Shown: positions 8,362-15,912 of the stretch, one piece after another | How positions within the stretch are numbered: the stretch's first letter is position 1 | How the letters are laid out: every line of letters begins with the position of its first letter | Assembly: GCA_964428935.1 (NCBI GenBank) | Contig: CAYSAG010000014.1 | Location: 1-37,662 of the forward strand | DNA: 37,662 bases | Source: JAADHY01 sp964428935 | GTDB lineage: Bacteria; Planctomycetota; Planctomycetia; Planctomycetales; Planctomycetaceae | Reading direction: 5' to 3' | Notes under the pieces: generated by a model | The model's input: the letters and a program-made list of their open reading frames with translations, nothing else | What the model was told of the DNA's origin: nothing | Database searches by the model: none | Program-made: the position numbers and the translations under genes

Positions 8362-9003
8362 TCAATTCTCAATCGGCTGCAAACCGAGAATGGCACCAGC
8401 CCGGGAAATTTCGCGGTCCGTGAACAAGCCTCTCAGGTTCTTCAGAAACTTGCGCGACAGGTTCCAACGGCCCAAAACCTCGAAGAGCGGCTCCAGTCGC
8501 TTCTCGTCAATGTTGAGCTGCCGGCGGAGACGACGGGCCTGTTCGGGCGGCATGTCCTCGAACTGACTAATCAGCAGGAAGTCGCCTTCAATGGGCAGGT
8601 TCAGGTGCAGCGTGCGCAAAGCCTCGGGCAAGTACTCGTCCACGACGAACCGACAGGCTCGTGGCCCGGTGGCCATGCACCGTTCAATGAGCTTCGGGGC
8701 GTCTTCGGCAATGTGAGCGGCCGTCTCGCAGACCGCGTAGACCACGCTCTCGTCGACCAGCGTCGCCAGGTACTTTCGGTGAGCGCGGTGTTTTCGCCAG
8801 GTGTCCGCCAGCAGGTCCAATTGAACGTGTCCGGGAACGGCCGAAAGGAACGGCACCTCGGTCAGGTAGCCAAACTCCTCCTCCGGCTCCTGTTCGGACC
8901 GACGCGCCAGCGCAACCTGCTCCAGCGTCTCCAGGAACGACACCCGAAACGCCAGGTAGGTGAGAATGTTGTCTGGCAGCTTTTGGTTCCCAATGACCAG
9001 CAT
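8362..9003 (-). CDS. Conserved-looking protein of unknown function (213 aa)
   Basis: I do not recognise this family. It starts at ATG 9003 (MLVIGNQKLPDNILTYLAF), with no clear Shine-Dalgarno sequence. The product appears soluble and mainly alpha-helical, has no signal peptide or membrane span, and contains three Cys (VCETAAHIAE, ERCMATGPRACRF). Base composition by codon position and the use of ATT for isoleucine match the neighbouring genes, so it is very likely a real gene. It is monocistronic: the GntR cassette lies beyond a 485-bp gap downstream, and a 531-bp gap separates it from the divergent HEAT/LamG gene. The helical regularity (QARRLRRQLNIDEKRLEPL) could suit an adaptor, but no function should be inferred. 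Confidence 0.75.
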   Translation of the reverse strand: MLVIGNQKLPDNILTYLAFRVSFLETLEQVALARRSEQEPEEEFGYLTEVPFLSAVPGHVQLDLLADTWRKHRAHRKYLATLVDESVVYAVCETAAHIAEDAPKLIERCMATGPRACRFVVDEYLPEALRTLHLNLPIEGDFLLISQFEDMPPEQARRLRRQLNIDEKRLEPLFEVLGRWNLSRKFLKNLRGLFTDREISRAGAILGLQPIEN

Positions 9004-9534
9004 GCGACTATGGTTGCAGCCCGAGTTACCGAAAACAAGAGCAATTACGTTTTTTTCGTTCAGAGTGGTCGGAGCGAGGAATGGGCGGACGCTCAGAAGC
9101 CGTTTGACCGGCCGAAACGAGCGCCGGCGGAACGAGCTACGGCCGTGCCACGGCAGGAGTTGCGGCTCGGTGTTTGTCCGAGCCCGCTGTGGACTGGCCC
9201 CGCGCCCCCAGCGCTGGCGGTTTGCCGACAGTCCGGGGCCGGACCAAACGGACTGGTCTGAATGGCAACGGGTTTTCGAGCAAAGCGGTGGCCGCTCGAG
9301 CGTTGCAGCCGGGAACGGCGGTTGTGTAAAGTCAGTCTCGGTGGGCCGTCTGTGTTTCGGGGCGGTCGCGAGGGACGTGCTGCCGACAGACCCTCGCCTG
9401 TGGCTCGCAGCGAATCCGGGCCCACGTGCGGGCCGCCGCTCGGCGCCGAGCCACGTCCACGGAAACGCTGACGTCGTCCCGGACGAGCCGTCGGCTTCGA
9501 CCCGAGCCGTGACTCTGCAGCGAGGAAGTCAACC
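9004..9534. other. Divergent intergenic region, 531 bp
   Basis: Separates a minus-strand gene (start 9003) from the plus-strand HEAT/LamG gene (start 9535), so both promoters should lie here. A weak sigma-70-like pair for the right gene is TTGCAG (9303-9308) with TAAAGT (9327-9332), spacing 18. A T7 run occurs near 9050. No coding region is convincing. Confidence 0.4.
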
Positions 9535-10995
9535 ATGAGGCGGTTGTTTGTGCTGCTGACCGGTGCCGTTGTGTTGTGGTTGGTCGGTTCGCCGGTTTGG
9601 TCCTCGAGGGCTGCTCCTCAGCCAGACTGGAAGCAGTTGGTGGCCGACTTGCAGTCGCCGCTGGTCTCGGTTCGCGCGACGGTAGCTCGGCGGTTGGGCC
9701 AATGCGGCAGCCGGCAGGCGGTCGACGCGCTGGTTCGAGCCTTGAACGACTCGTCGCCTGAAGTGCGTCGAGAGGCCGCTCGGGCCCTCGGCCGAATCCG
9801 AGACGCTCACGCGGTCCTGCCGCTGACGGAAGCTTTGAACGACCCGGACACGAACGTGCGCTTTTACGCCGCCTGGGCGTTGGGCGAGTTGAAGGACGGA
9901 CGAGCGGCCGAGGCTCTGCTGCGGGCCCTGCGCGACCCGGAGTGGACCGTCCGGGACCAGGCCGCGTGGGCGCTGAAGGAACTGCACGACCCGACGCTCC
10001 TGCCCAAACTGGTGGAGCTGCTGGACGACGAAAAGGCCGACCAACAGCACGTGGCGTGGCTGGTGCGGCAGTTGGCTGGTGAGCGACTGCAGGAGGTGCT
10101 GAAGCCGGCGTTGAAACACCGTCGTCCGGAAGTCCGTTTGCGTGCGTGGCAGCTGCTGGACGAAGCTCAGGGGCCGCTGTCGGTCGAGACGCTGGCGGCC
10201 GCCCTGAGCGACTCGGACCGGCAGGTCCGGCTGTTCGCGGTGGCGAAGCTGAGGGAGGCCGGCGGAGCGGACGCTCGGGCCGCGCTGCAGCGGCTGCTCG
10301 AGGGAGAGACGGACCCGGAAGTCCGGCGGGCTGCTGCGGAGGCGGCCGAAGCGCTCTCGCCGTTGAAACGACTGGTCGCTTGGTGGGGCTTCGACGACCC
10401 GAACCAGCCGGCTCGGGACCAGACCGGCAACGGCAACGACGGTCAACTGCTGGCCGGTTCACTGGTACCGGGACGCGTCGGAACGGCCTTGCGGCTGCAG
10501 GGCCGGGGCGGCGTCGAGCTGGGGCACCCGCCCGGTGCGGTGGTCCAGGACCGCGAGTTCACCGTCACCGCTTGGACTCGCTGCGACGCGAAAGACGGCG
10601 TGGTGGTCGCCCGAGGCGGCGCGTTCTGCGGGTTCTCGCTGTACGTCAAAGACGGCCGTCCCTGTTTCGGCATTCACCGCCTGCGGGACGGGCCGGCGTA
10701 CGTCGCTCGCGGCGACCAACCGGTCGTCGGAAAGTGGGTCCACCTGGCCGGCGTGGTACGCAAGGGACGCGTGGAACTGTACGTGAACGGCGAGCTGGTT
10801 GCGACGGCTCGCACGCCGGGACTCATTCCCAGCAACTGCGGTCAAGGAATGGAAATCGGTTTCGACAGCGGCAACAGCCCGGCCGAATTGACGACGCCGC
10901 TGCGTGGCTTGATTGACGACGTGCGGTTCTTCGACGCGGCGTTGTCGGCCGAGGAAATTGCTGAGGTCATGAAGGTGGGAACGAAAACCGACTAG
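9535..10995 (+). CDS. Secreted HEAT-repeat protein with C-terminal LamG/concanavalin-like domain
   Basis: A 486-aa exported protein. The ATG at 9535 follows GAGGAAG by nine bases. Residues 1-27 form a signal peptide (MRRLFVLLTGAVVLWLVG to SRA). Residues about 30-280 are seven or so HEAT/PBS-lyase-type repeats, typified by DSSPEVRREAARALGRI, DPDTNVRFYAAWALGEL and DPEWTVRDQAAWALKEL. Residues about 285-480 form a LamG-like jelly roll: LVAWWGFDD, DQTGNGNDGQL, FTVTAWTRC, GKWVHLAGVV, ELYVNGELVATA and LIDDVRFFDAALSAEEIAEV. HEAT repeats are protein-binding scaffolds and LamG folds often bind carbohydrate or protein, so an envelope binding protein is likely. No catalytic motif is seen. The ligand is unknown and it is not obviously operonic with the next gene, 352 bp away. 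Confidence 0.85.
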   Translation: MRRLFVLLTGAVVLWLVGSPVWSSRAAPQPDWKQLVADLQSPLVSVRATVARRLGQCGSRQAVDALVRALNDSSPEVRREAARALGRIRDAHAVLPLTEALNDPDTNVRFYAAWALGELKDGRAAEALLRALRDPEWTVRDQAAWALKELHDPTLLPKLVELLDDEKADQQHVAWLVRQLAGERLQEVLKPALKHRRPEVRLRAWQLLDEAQGPLSVETLAAALSDSDRQVRLFAVAKLREAGGADARAALQRLLEGETDPEVRRAAAEAAEALSPLKRLVAWWGFDDPNQPARDQTGNGNDGQLLAGSLVPGRVGTALRLQGRGGVELGHPPGAVVQDREFTVTAWTRCDAKDGVVVARGGAFCGFSLYVKDGRPCFGIHRLRDGPAYVARGDQPVVGKWVHLAGVVRKGRVELYVNGELVATARTPGLIPSNCGQGMEIGFDSGNSPAELTTPLRGLIDDVRFFDAALSAEEIAEVMKVGTKTD

Positions 10996-11347
10996 ACCGA
11001 GGCGGGTCTGACGGAAGGACGGGTTCGGGACCTTGTGCGGCCTGTGGGCGCGAGCGGGCCGCGGTTGAGCCTGCGGCGACGTTCCAGACACAACGGTGCC
11101 GCGCGTCGGAGCGAGTGGGCCGAGAAGAGAGCTTTTCTGAAACAATTTGAGAGCGTCCGGGAATTGTGGAACGTCCGGGAATTGTGGAGGGCCACACTCC
11201 GTCGTGGCCGTTGACGGTCTGAGTTCCGACGCCGGCTCCGCCAGGTACGTCCGGCCACTCGAAAGTCGCGAATGCCTGGAGAAAAGCGGACGAATTCCCG
11301 GACACCCTCAAACAGTTTTGCCAGACCTTTTTCGAGCCGGAGAAGCC
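10996..11347. other. Intergenic region, 352 bp, with repeat copy B
   Basis: Lies between two plus-strand genes. It includes repeat copy B (11151-11314) and the probable leader of the PQQ-propeller gene. The reading frame upstream of ATG 11348 stays open through this repeat, but it is not expected to be translated. Confidence 0.5.
11151..11314. repeat. Dispersed noncoding repeat, copy B
   Basis: Diverged copy of 7921-8085 in the same orientation. It carries an exact tandem duplication of CGTCCGGGAATTGTGGA with one base changed (11154-11187), then the hairpin GGCCACACTCCGTCGTGGCC, then the shared CGTCCGG, CGCGAA, GCGGACGAA and GACAC.CTCA blocks. It ends about 33 bp before the start of the following gene. 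Confidence 0.6.
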
Positions 11348-14300
11348 ATGGGTAGACAAGCGGGCGGAAAGCAAAAGAAGTTGCGAACGGGCGTGTGGAA
11401 CGGACGAGCGTGGCGGCTGCAGCCGGCAGGCGACCGAGCGGCTCGGGGGCGAGCAAGACGGGAAGCGGCTCCGCGGTCGGACGGGCCGGCCTTCGTCCGA
11501 ACGCTGGCGGCTGCGGCGGTGGTCGTGGCGGCCGGCGTAGCGGGTCGGTGGGCCGGTGCCGCCCCGCAGTCAAGCCCGCCAGCTCCTCTAGCTGCCGCGG
11601 CGAAGTTGGTGCAGGAAAGCGGAGCGGCCGGTGGAGTGTGTTCGGTTGTCGGAGCCGACTCGCTGGACTTGGCCGTCGCACTGACCAAGCAAGGCCCGTT
11701 TCAGGTCCACGTGCTGTGTCAGGACGACGCGACGTGCCGTCGACTGCGTGAAGAAGCGGCCGCTCGTGGAGTCGCTCACCGGGTCGCAGTCGACACGACC
11801 TCCGGCGACCGGCTGCCCTACGTCGACAACCTGGTCAACCTGGTCGTCTTGACTGGCGGCGGCTTCGCGGTGGACAGCCCCGAGGTGGCTCGGGTGCTCG
11901 TGCCGGGCGGTCTGGCCGTCCACCTCGACCCCCAACTAAAGCCAACCAAGCGGTTCCGCAAGCCGTGGCCCAAAGACATGGACCAGTGGACGCACTACCT
12001 GCACGGCCCGGACGGCAACCCGGTGGCGAACGACACGCGGGTGGGTCCGCCGGTCCACTTGCAGTGGGTGGGCGAGCCGCGTTGGCTGCGCTCGCACGAG
12101 ACCGACTCGAGCATTAGCACGGTCGTGACGGCCAACGGTCGGCTTTTCTACATTTGCGACGAAGCGCCCATTAGCCTGGCCGGGCAGACGCCGTTGCCGG
12201 ACAAGTGGAGCTTGGTGGCGCGGGACGCTTTCAACGGTGTGGTTTTGTGGAAGGTGCCCATTCGCCGGTGGGGGTGGCGTGAGTGGAAGCCGTCGTGGTT
12301 CTCGCCGCGTCCGGGCGACTTCCCGCTGGACATTCGAAAGCGCTTGGTGGCTGTGGGCGACCGAGTGTACGTCACGCTGGGCTACGACGCTCCCGTCTCC
12401 GAATTGGACGCTCGCACCGGACGCATTCTGAAGACGTACGAAGGAACGGAGCACGCCGGCGAGCTGCTGTACTTGGACGGCACGTTGGTTTTGTCCGTGC
12501 CGCGAGGGGACCGGCTGCAAATTCTGGCCGTCGACGCGGCGACCGGTCAGACGAAGTGGCGCAGTCAGAAGCTCTACCGGGGCAGCAAGGTCGACTACTA
12601 CAAGTGGCGGGACGTGAACGGCTCGGCCCCGCCACCTCGCAAAATCTACCCAGCGCCGAACCTCGCCACCGACGGCCACGTGGTCGCGCTGATTGACGGA
12701 CCGCAACTGGTGGCCTTGGACTTCGCCACGGGAGAAGAAAAGTGGCGAGCCGACTTCCCGCTGGACCCGGCCGACCAAAGGGCGGGCGGGGTGCGAGCCG
12801 ACGGCAACCTGTGGAACGGAACCATGATTGTCCGCGACGGCGTCGTGCTGCACGCCAGCCCGTACAAACTGGCCGCCTTCGACGCCCAGACGGGCCGGCT
12901 CCTCTGGTCGCAACCCAAAGCCTACATTGGGCACTTGTGGTACGAGTGGAAAGAGGTGTTCGTCATTGACGGGCTGGTGTGGACGTGGGACGCCGACTTG
13001 GTTCGCGAGCCGCTCGACGGCGCGCCGCCGCGGCGCAACCGTCGGCAGACCAGCCTGTTCCCGGCGTTCGTCAACGGCTACGACTTGCGAACGGGCGAAC
13101 GAAAGAAGCACGTTCCGCTGGGGCCCATTTTCAAAACGCACCACCACCACCGCTGCTACCGAGACAAGGCAACGGTGCGTTACATTTTGGCAAGCCGTCG
13201 TGGGACCGAGTTCGTCGACCTGAAAGAAGGCCGGCACACGGTTCACAACTGGGTCCGCTCCACGTGCCACGTGGGAATGATGCCGGCCAACGGTCTGCAG
13301 TACGTCCCGCCTCACCCGTGCAAGTGCTACATTGAGGAGAAGCTGAGCGGCTTTTTGGCTCTGGCGACGGACGACGAAAACTGGCGGCCGGAAGCCGCGC
13401 CCGAGGCGGCCCGGCTGACGCGGGGGCCGGCTTTCGGTCAACGAGCCGACGGTCCGGCCGCTTCCGAACAAGACTGGCCCACGTTCCGACACGACAACCG
13501 TCGCAGCGGGGCGACGCGGGCTCGCGTTGCCGAGACGGTGCAGCCGGTGTGGAACGTTGTGGCCGGCGTCCGCGTTTCGGCTCCAATTGCTGTCGGCGAC
13601 CGGGTGTTCGTGGGTCTGGTCGACGAGCACGGCGTGGCCTGTCTGGACGCGGCCAGCGGTCGGCGTCTGTGGACGTTTTACGCGGGCGGCCGAGTGGACT
13701 CGCCGCCGACCTACCACCGCGGCCTGCTCCTGTTCGGCTCAGCCGACGGCAATGTCTACTGCCTGAACGCCGCGGACGGCGAACTGGTGTGGAAATTCCA
13801 AGCCGCGCCCGCTGTGCGGCTGGTCGGGGCGTTCGGCCAGCTCGAGTCGGCGTGGCCGGTCCACGGCAGCGTGCTGGTTCACGACGACACGGTTTACTTC
13901 GTCGCCGGTCGCTCGTCGCAACTGGACGGCGGACTGTGGCTCTACGGACTGGACGTCGCCACCGGCCAGGTCCGACACCAGCGCCACCTGCGCGGTCCCG
14001 ACTACAAGCTCGACCCGCAGACGGGCAAAATCGTGCTCCGCGGACCGTGCAGCGACACCGTCTCGCCGGACGCCGAGTTCACCCAGAACTACTTGCTGCC
14101 AATGGGGTCCCTGCCGGACATTCTGGCTGCCGAAGACCAAACCCTTTTCCTGCGGACTCGGGCGTTCGACTGGCACCTGCAGCCGAAAGCTGGCCCGAAG
14201 CCCACGCTGACCCCGGTCTACGGCTACTTGGACGACACCTACTTCAAACGAGCTCCGTGGCAAATTGCCGGCGAGTTCGGACGGCTGGCCGTGTTCGACG

Positions 14301-14704
14301 AGCACGAAGCCATTGTCATTCGACAGTTCGACACACTGCGAGGGCTCGACCCGACCGTCTACTTCACGCCGGGAAGCAAGGGCTACCTGCTGTTCGCGAA
14401 GAACATGTCCGGCCGACGCAGCACGTGGCTGACCCGCATTCCGGTGCGAGTGCGAGCCATGGTCCTGGCGGGCGACCGGCTGTTCGTCGCCGGTCCTCCC
14501 GACGTGCTCGACCCCAAAGACCCGCTGGGGCCGTACGAGGGACGCTTCGGTGGCGTACTGGCCGTCTTCGACGCGGGCAGCGGTCAGAAGCTGGCCGAGC
14601 ACCGCCTGTCGGCTCCTCCCGTTTTCAACGGCGTCGCAGCCGCTCAAGGCCGACTGGTGCTGTGCCTGACGGACGGGTCGGTGGTGTGTTTGGCCGAGCG
14701 GTGA
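11348..14704 (+). CDS. Methyltransferase-like plus PQQ-type beta-propeller fusion protein
   Basis: A 1118-aa protein starting at ATG 11348 (MGRQAGGKQKKLRTG), preceded by GGAGAAGCC. A hydrophobic segment near residues 50-70 (LAAAAVVVAAGVAGRWAGA) acts as signal peptide or anchor. Next is a class I methyltransferase-like fold (residues about 80-200): the characteristic GDRLPYVDNLVNLVV and EVARVLVPGGLAV are present, but the SAM-binding glycine motif is reduced to VVGADSLDLA, so catalysis is doubtful. The rest is a PQQ-like beta-propeller with repeats such as DARTGRILKTYEG, DAATGQTKWRSQ, DFATGEEKWRAD, DAQTGRLLWSQ and DAASGRRLWTFYAG. A Cys-rich loop STCHVGMMPANGLQY, PPHPCKCY interrupts it. This architecture is familiar from planctomycetes, with no assigned biochemical role; PQQ binding is not demonstrated by sequence. 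Confidence 0.82.
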   Translation: MGRQAGGKQKKLRTGVWNGRAWRLQPAGDRAARGRARREAAPRSDGPAFVRTLAAAAVVVAAGVAGRWAGAAPQSSPPAPLAAAAKLVQESGAAGGVCSVVGADSLDLAVALTKQGPFQVHVLCQDDATCRRLREEAAARGVAHRVAVDTTSGDRLPYVDNLVNLVVLTGGGFAVDSPEVARVLVPGGLAVHLDPQLKPTKRFRKPWPKDMDQWTHYLHGPDGNPVANDTRVGPPVHLQWVGEPRWLRSHETDSSISTVVTANGRLFYICDEAPISLAGQTPLPDKWSLVARDAFNGVVLWKVPIRRWGWREWKPSWFSPRPGDFPLDIRKRLVAVGDRVYVTLGYDAPVSELDARTGRILKTYEGTEHAGELLYLDGTLVLSVPRGDRLQILAVDAATGQTKWRSQKLYRGSKVDYYKWRDVNGSAPPPRKIYPAPNLATDGHVVALIDGPQLVALDFATGEEKWRADFPLDPADQRAGGVRADGNLWNGTMIVRDGVVLHASPYKLAAFDAQTGRLLWSQPKAYIGHLWYEWKEVFVIDGLVWTWDADLVREPLDGAPPRRNRRQTSLFPAFVNGYDLRTGERKKHVPLGPIFKTHHHHRCYRDKATVRYILASRRGTEFVDLKEGRHTVHNWVRSTCHVGMMPANGLQYVPPHPCKCYIEEKLSGFLALATDDENWRPEAAPEAARLTRGPAFGQRADGPAASEQDWPTFRHDNRRSGATRARVAETVQPVWNVVAGVRVSAPIAVGDRVFVGLVDEHGVACLDAASGRRLWTFYAGGRVDSPPTYHRGLLLFGSADGNVYCLNAADGELVWKFQAAPAVRLVGAFGQLESAWPVHGSVLVHDDTVYFVAGRSSQLDGGLWLYGLDVATGQVRHQRHLRGPDYKLDPQTGKIVLRGPCSDTVSPDAEFTQNYLLPMGSLPDILAAEDQTLFLRTRAFDWHLQPKAGPKPTLTPVYGYLDDTYFKRAPWQIAGEFGRLAVFDEHEAIVIRQFDTLRGLDPTVYFTPGSKGYLLFAKNMSGRRSTWLTRIPVRVRAMVLAGDRLFVAGPPDVLDPKDPLGPYEGRFGGVLAVFDAGSGQKLAEHRLSAPPVFNGVAAAQGRLVLCLTDGSVVCLAER

Positions 14705-14740
14705 GGGAGGGGACGCGGTCGGAAGACCGACGCTCACCGC
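14698..14740. terminator. Bidirectional hairpin between convergent genes
   Basis: An outer perfect 8-bp stem GCGGTGAG (14698-14705) and CTCACCGC (14733-14740) encloses an inner stem CGGTC-GGAA-GACCG with a GNRA-type loop. It spans the stop of the plus-strand propeller gene and lies 12 bp beyond the stop of the minus-strand amidohydrolase. No U-tract follows on either side. Confidence 0.5.
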
Positions 14741-14752
14741 CGGCCAGCCCGC

Positions 14753-15583
14753 TCACGCCTCGACGCGGTAAAACTTCGCGCACGTTTCGCCCAGGACCGC
14801 GGCCCGCTCCGACTCCGACAGCTCGGCCGCGTAGTCCAGCACGACGTTCATGACTTCGACGTACTGGCCCGACAGCGTGCAAACGGGCCAGTCCGACCCA
14901 ATCATGCACCGCTCGGGTCCGAACGCCTCGACGGCCACGTCCAGGTAGGGACGCAGGTCCGACGGCTGCCACTGCCCCCAGCGAGCTTCGGTCACCAAGC
15001 CCGAAAGTTTGCAAAAGACGTTCGGCAGTCGAGCCAGTTCCTGCAAGTGCTCCCGCCACGGAGAAAGCTCGCCCCGAGCAATGTACGGCTTGGCCAAGTG
15101 GTCCACGACGAAGGGCTGGTCCGGAAACCGCCGCACCAGCTCGGTCGCCGCCTGAATGTGCGGCGGCTTCAGCAGCAGGTCGTAGGTCAGCCCGTAACGA
15201 GCCAGCTTGCCAATGGCCGCCGTGTGGACGTCGCTCAGCACGTACTCGACCGGCAGGTCCTGCAGAACCTCACGCACCCCTTTCAGCTTCGGGTGCTGAC
15301 TGTAGCGTTCCAGTTGTTCGTCCAGCCGGCCGGACTCAAAGTCGACCCAACCGACCACGCCCAGAATGAAGTCGTACTGGTCGGCCAATTCGAGCAGCCA
15401 CTCGGTCTCGACAGTCAGGCGTCTGGCCTGGACGGCAATGGAGCCGTCGAAGCCGACCGACTCGAGCAACGGCTTCAGGTCGGTGGGCAGGTGGTCGCGG
15501 CGAAGCACGGCCATTTCGTCGGTCATCCAGTCGTAGTCGGTCGAGTTGTACTGCCAGAAGTGCTGGTGGGCGTCGATTTTCAT
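14753..15583 (-). CDS. Amidohydrolase-2 family metal-dependent hydrolase (L-fuconolactonase-like)
   Basis: A 276-aa cytoplasmic TIM-barrel hydrolase of the COG3618 type, which includes L-fuconolactonases and 2-pyrone-4,6-dicarboxylate lactonases. It shows the N-terminal metal motif IDAHQHFW (D4, H6, H8), then DYDWMTDE, a lysine/arginine strand LKGVREVLQ, the histidine motif FVVDHLAKP, VFCKLSGLVTEA and the terminal GSDWPVC aspartate. These are the family's catalytic and metal positions. The length is normal. The start at ATG 15583 has GAGGAGG ten bases upstream. It is monocistronic, convergent with the propeller gene and divergent from the M28 peptidase. A sugar lactone substrate is plausible given a carbohydrate-active neighbour further left, but cannot be assigned from sequence. 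Confidence 0.88.
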   Translation of the reverse strand: MKIDAHQHFWQYNSTDYDWMTDEMAVLRRDHLPTDLKPLLESVGFDGSIAVQARRLTVETEWLLELADQYDFILGVVGWVDFESGRLDEQLERYSQHPKLKGVREVLQDLPVEYVLSDVHTAAIGKLARYGLTYDLLLKPPHIQAATELVRRFPDQPFVVDHLAKPYIARGELSPWREHLQELARLPNVFCKLSGLVTEARWGQWQPSDLRPYLDVAVEAFGPERCMIGSDWPVCTLSGQYVEVMNVVLDYAAELSESERAAVLGETCAKFYRVEA

Positions 15584-15912
15584 GAAGGAGCCTCCTCAGC
15601 GGTTCGCGACTGCCAGCAGACTTCACTACGCCAGTGGAACGGGTGCGAGCTTGAGCCGCAGCGGGTACAATGGCCGCTCACGTTCCGACCACGGTTTTTC
15701 GCAGGAGCCTTTCCCGTTCTCGCGGTTCGACGGCGTCACCGTTTTGCCTCGCGGCCTGGCTGCCGCAGCGGGCGTCGGTCCGTGGAACGAGCTCCGTGCC
15801 CCACGGCTTCGGCTGCTCGACCGGGCGAGCGTCGACCGAGGGGACCGGCCGAGGCCGCCGGCGCCGAGGCTTCAGTTTGTTTGGTTTTGTTGCTGCTGAC
15901 AAGGCTCGAGCC
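15584..15912. other. Divergent intergenic region, 329 bp
   Basis: Separates the amidohydrolase (minus) and the M28 peptidase (plus). A good -10 element TACAAT is at 15666-15671 on the plus strand, but no matching -35 is visible at 16-18 bp. The peptidase reading frame is open upstream to 15670, but the signal peptide fixes the start at 15913. Confidence 0.4.

Noticed and set aside
11147..11347. 67-codon extension of the PQQ-propeller protein through repeat copy B
   Set aside because: The sequence is a noncoding repeat shared with 7921-8085, where it is not in any gene.
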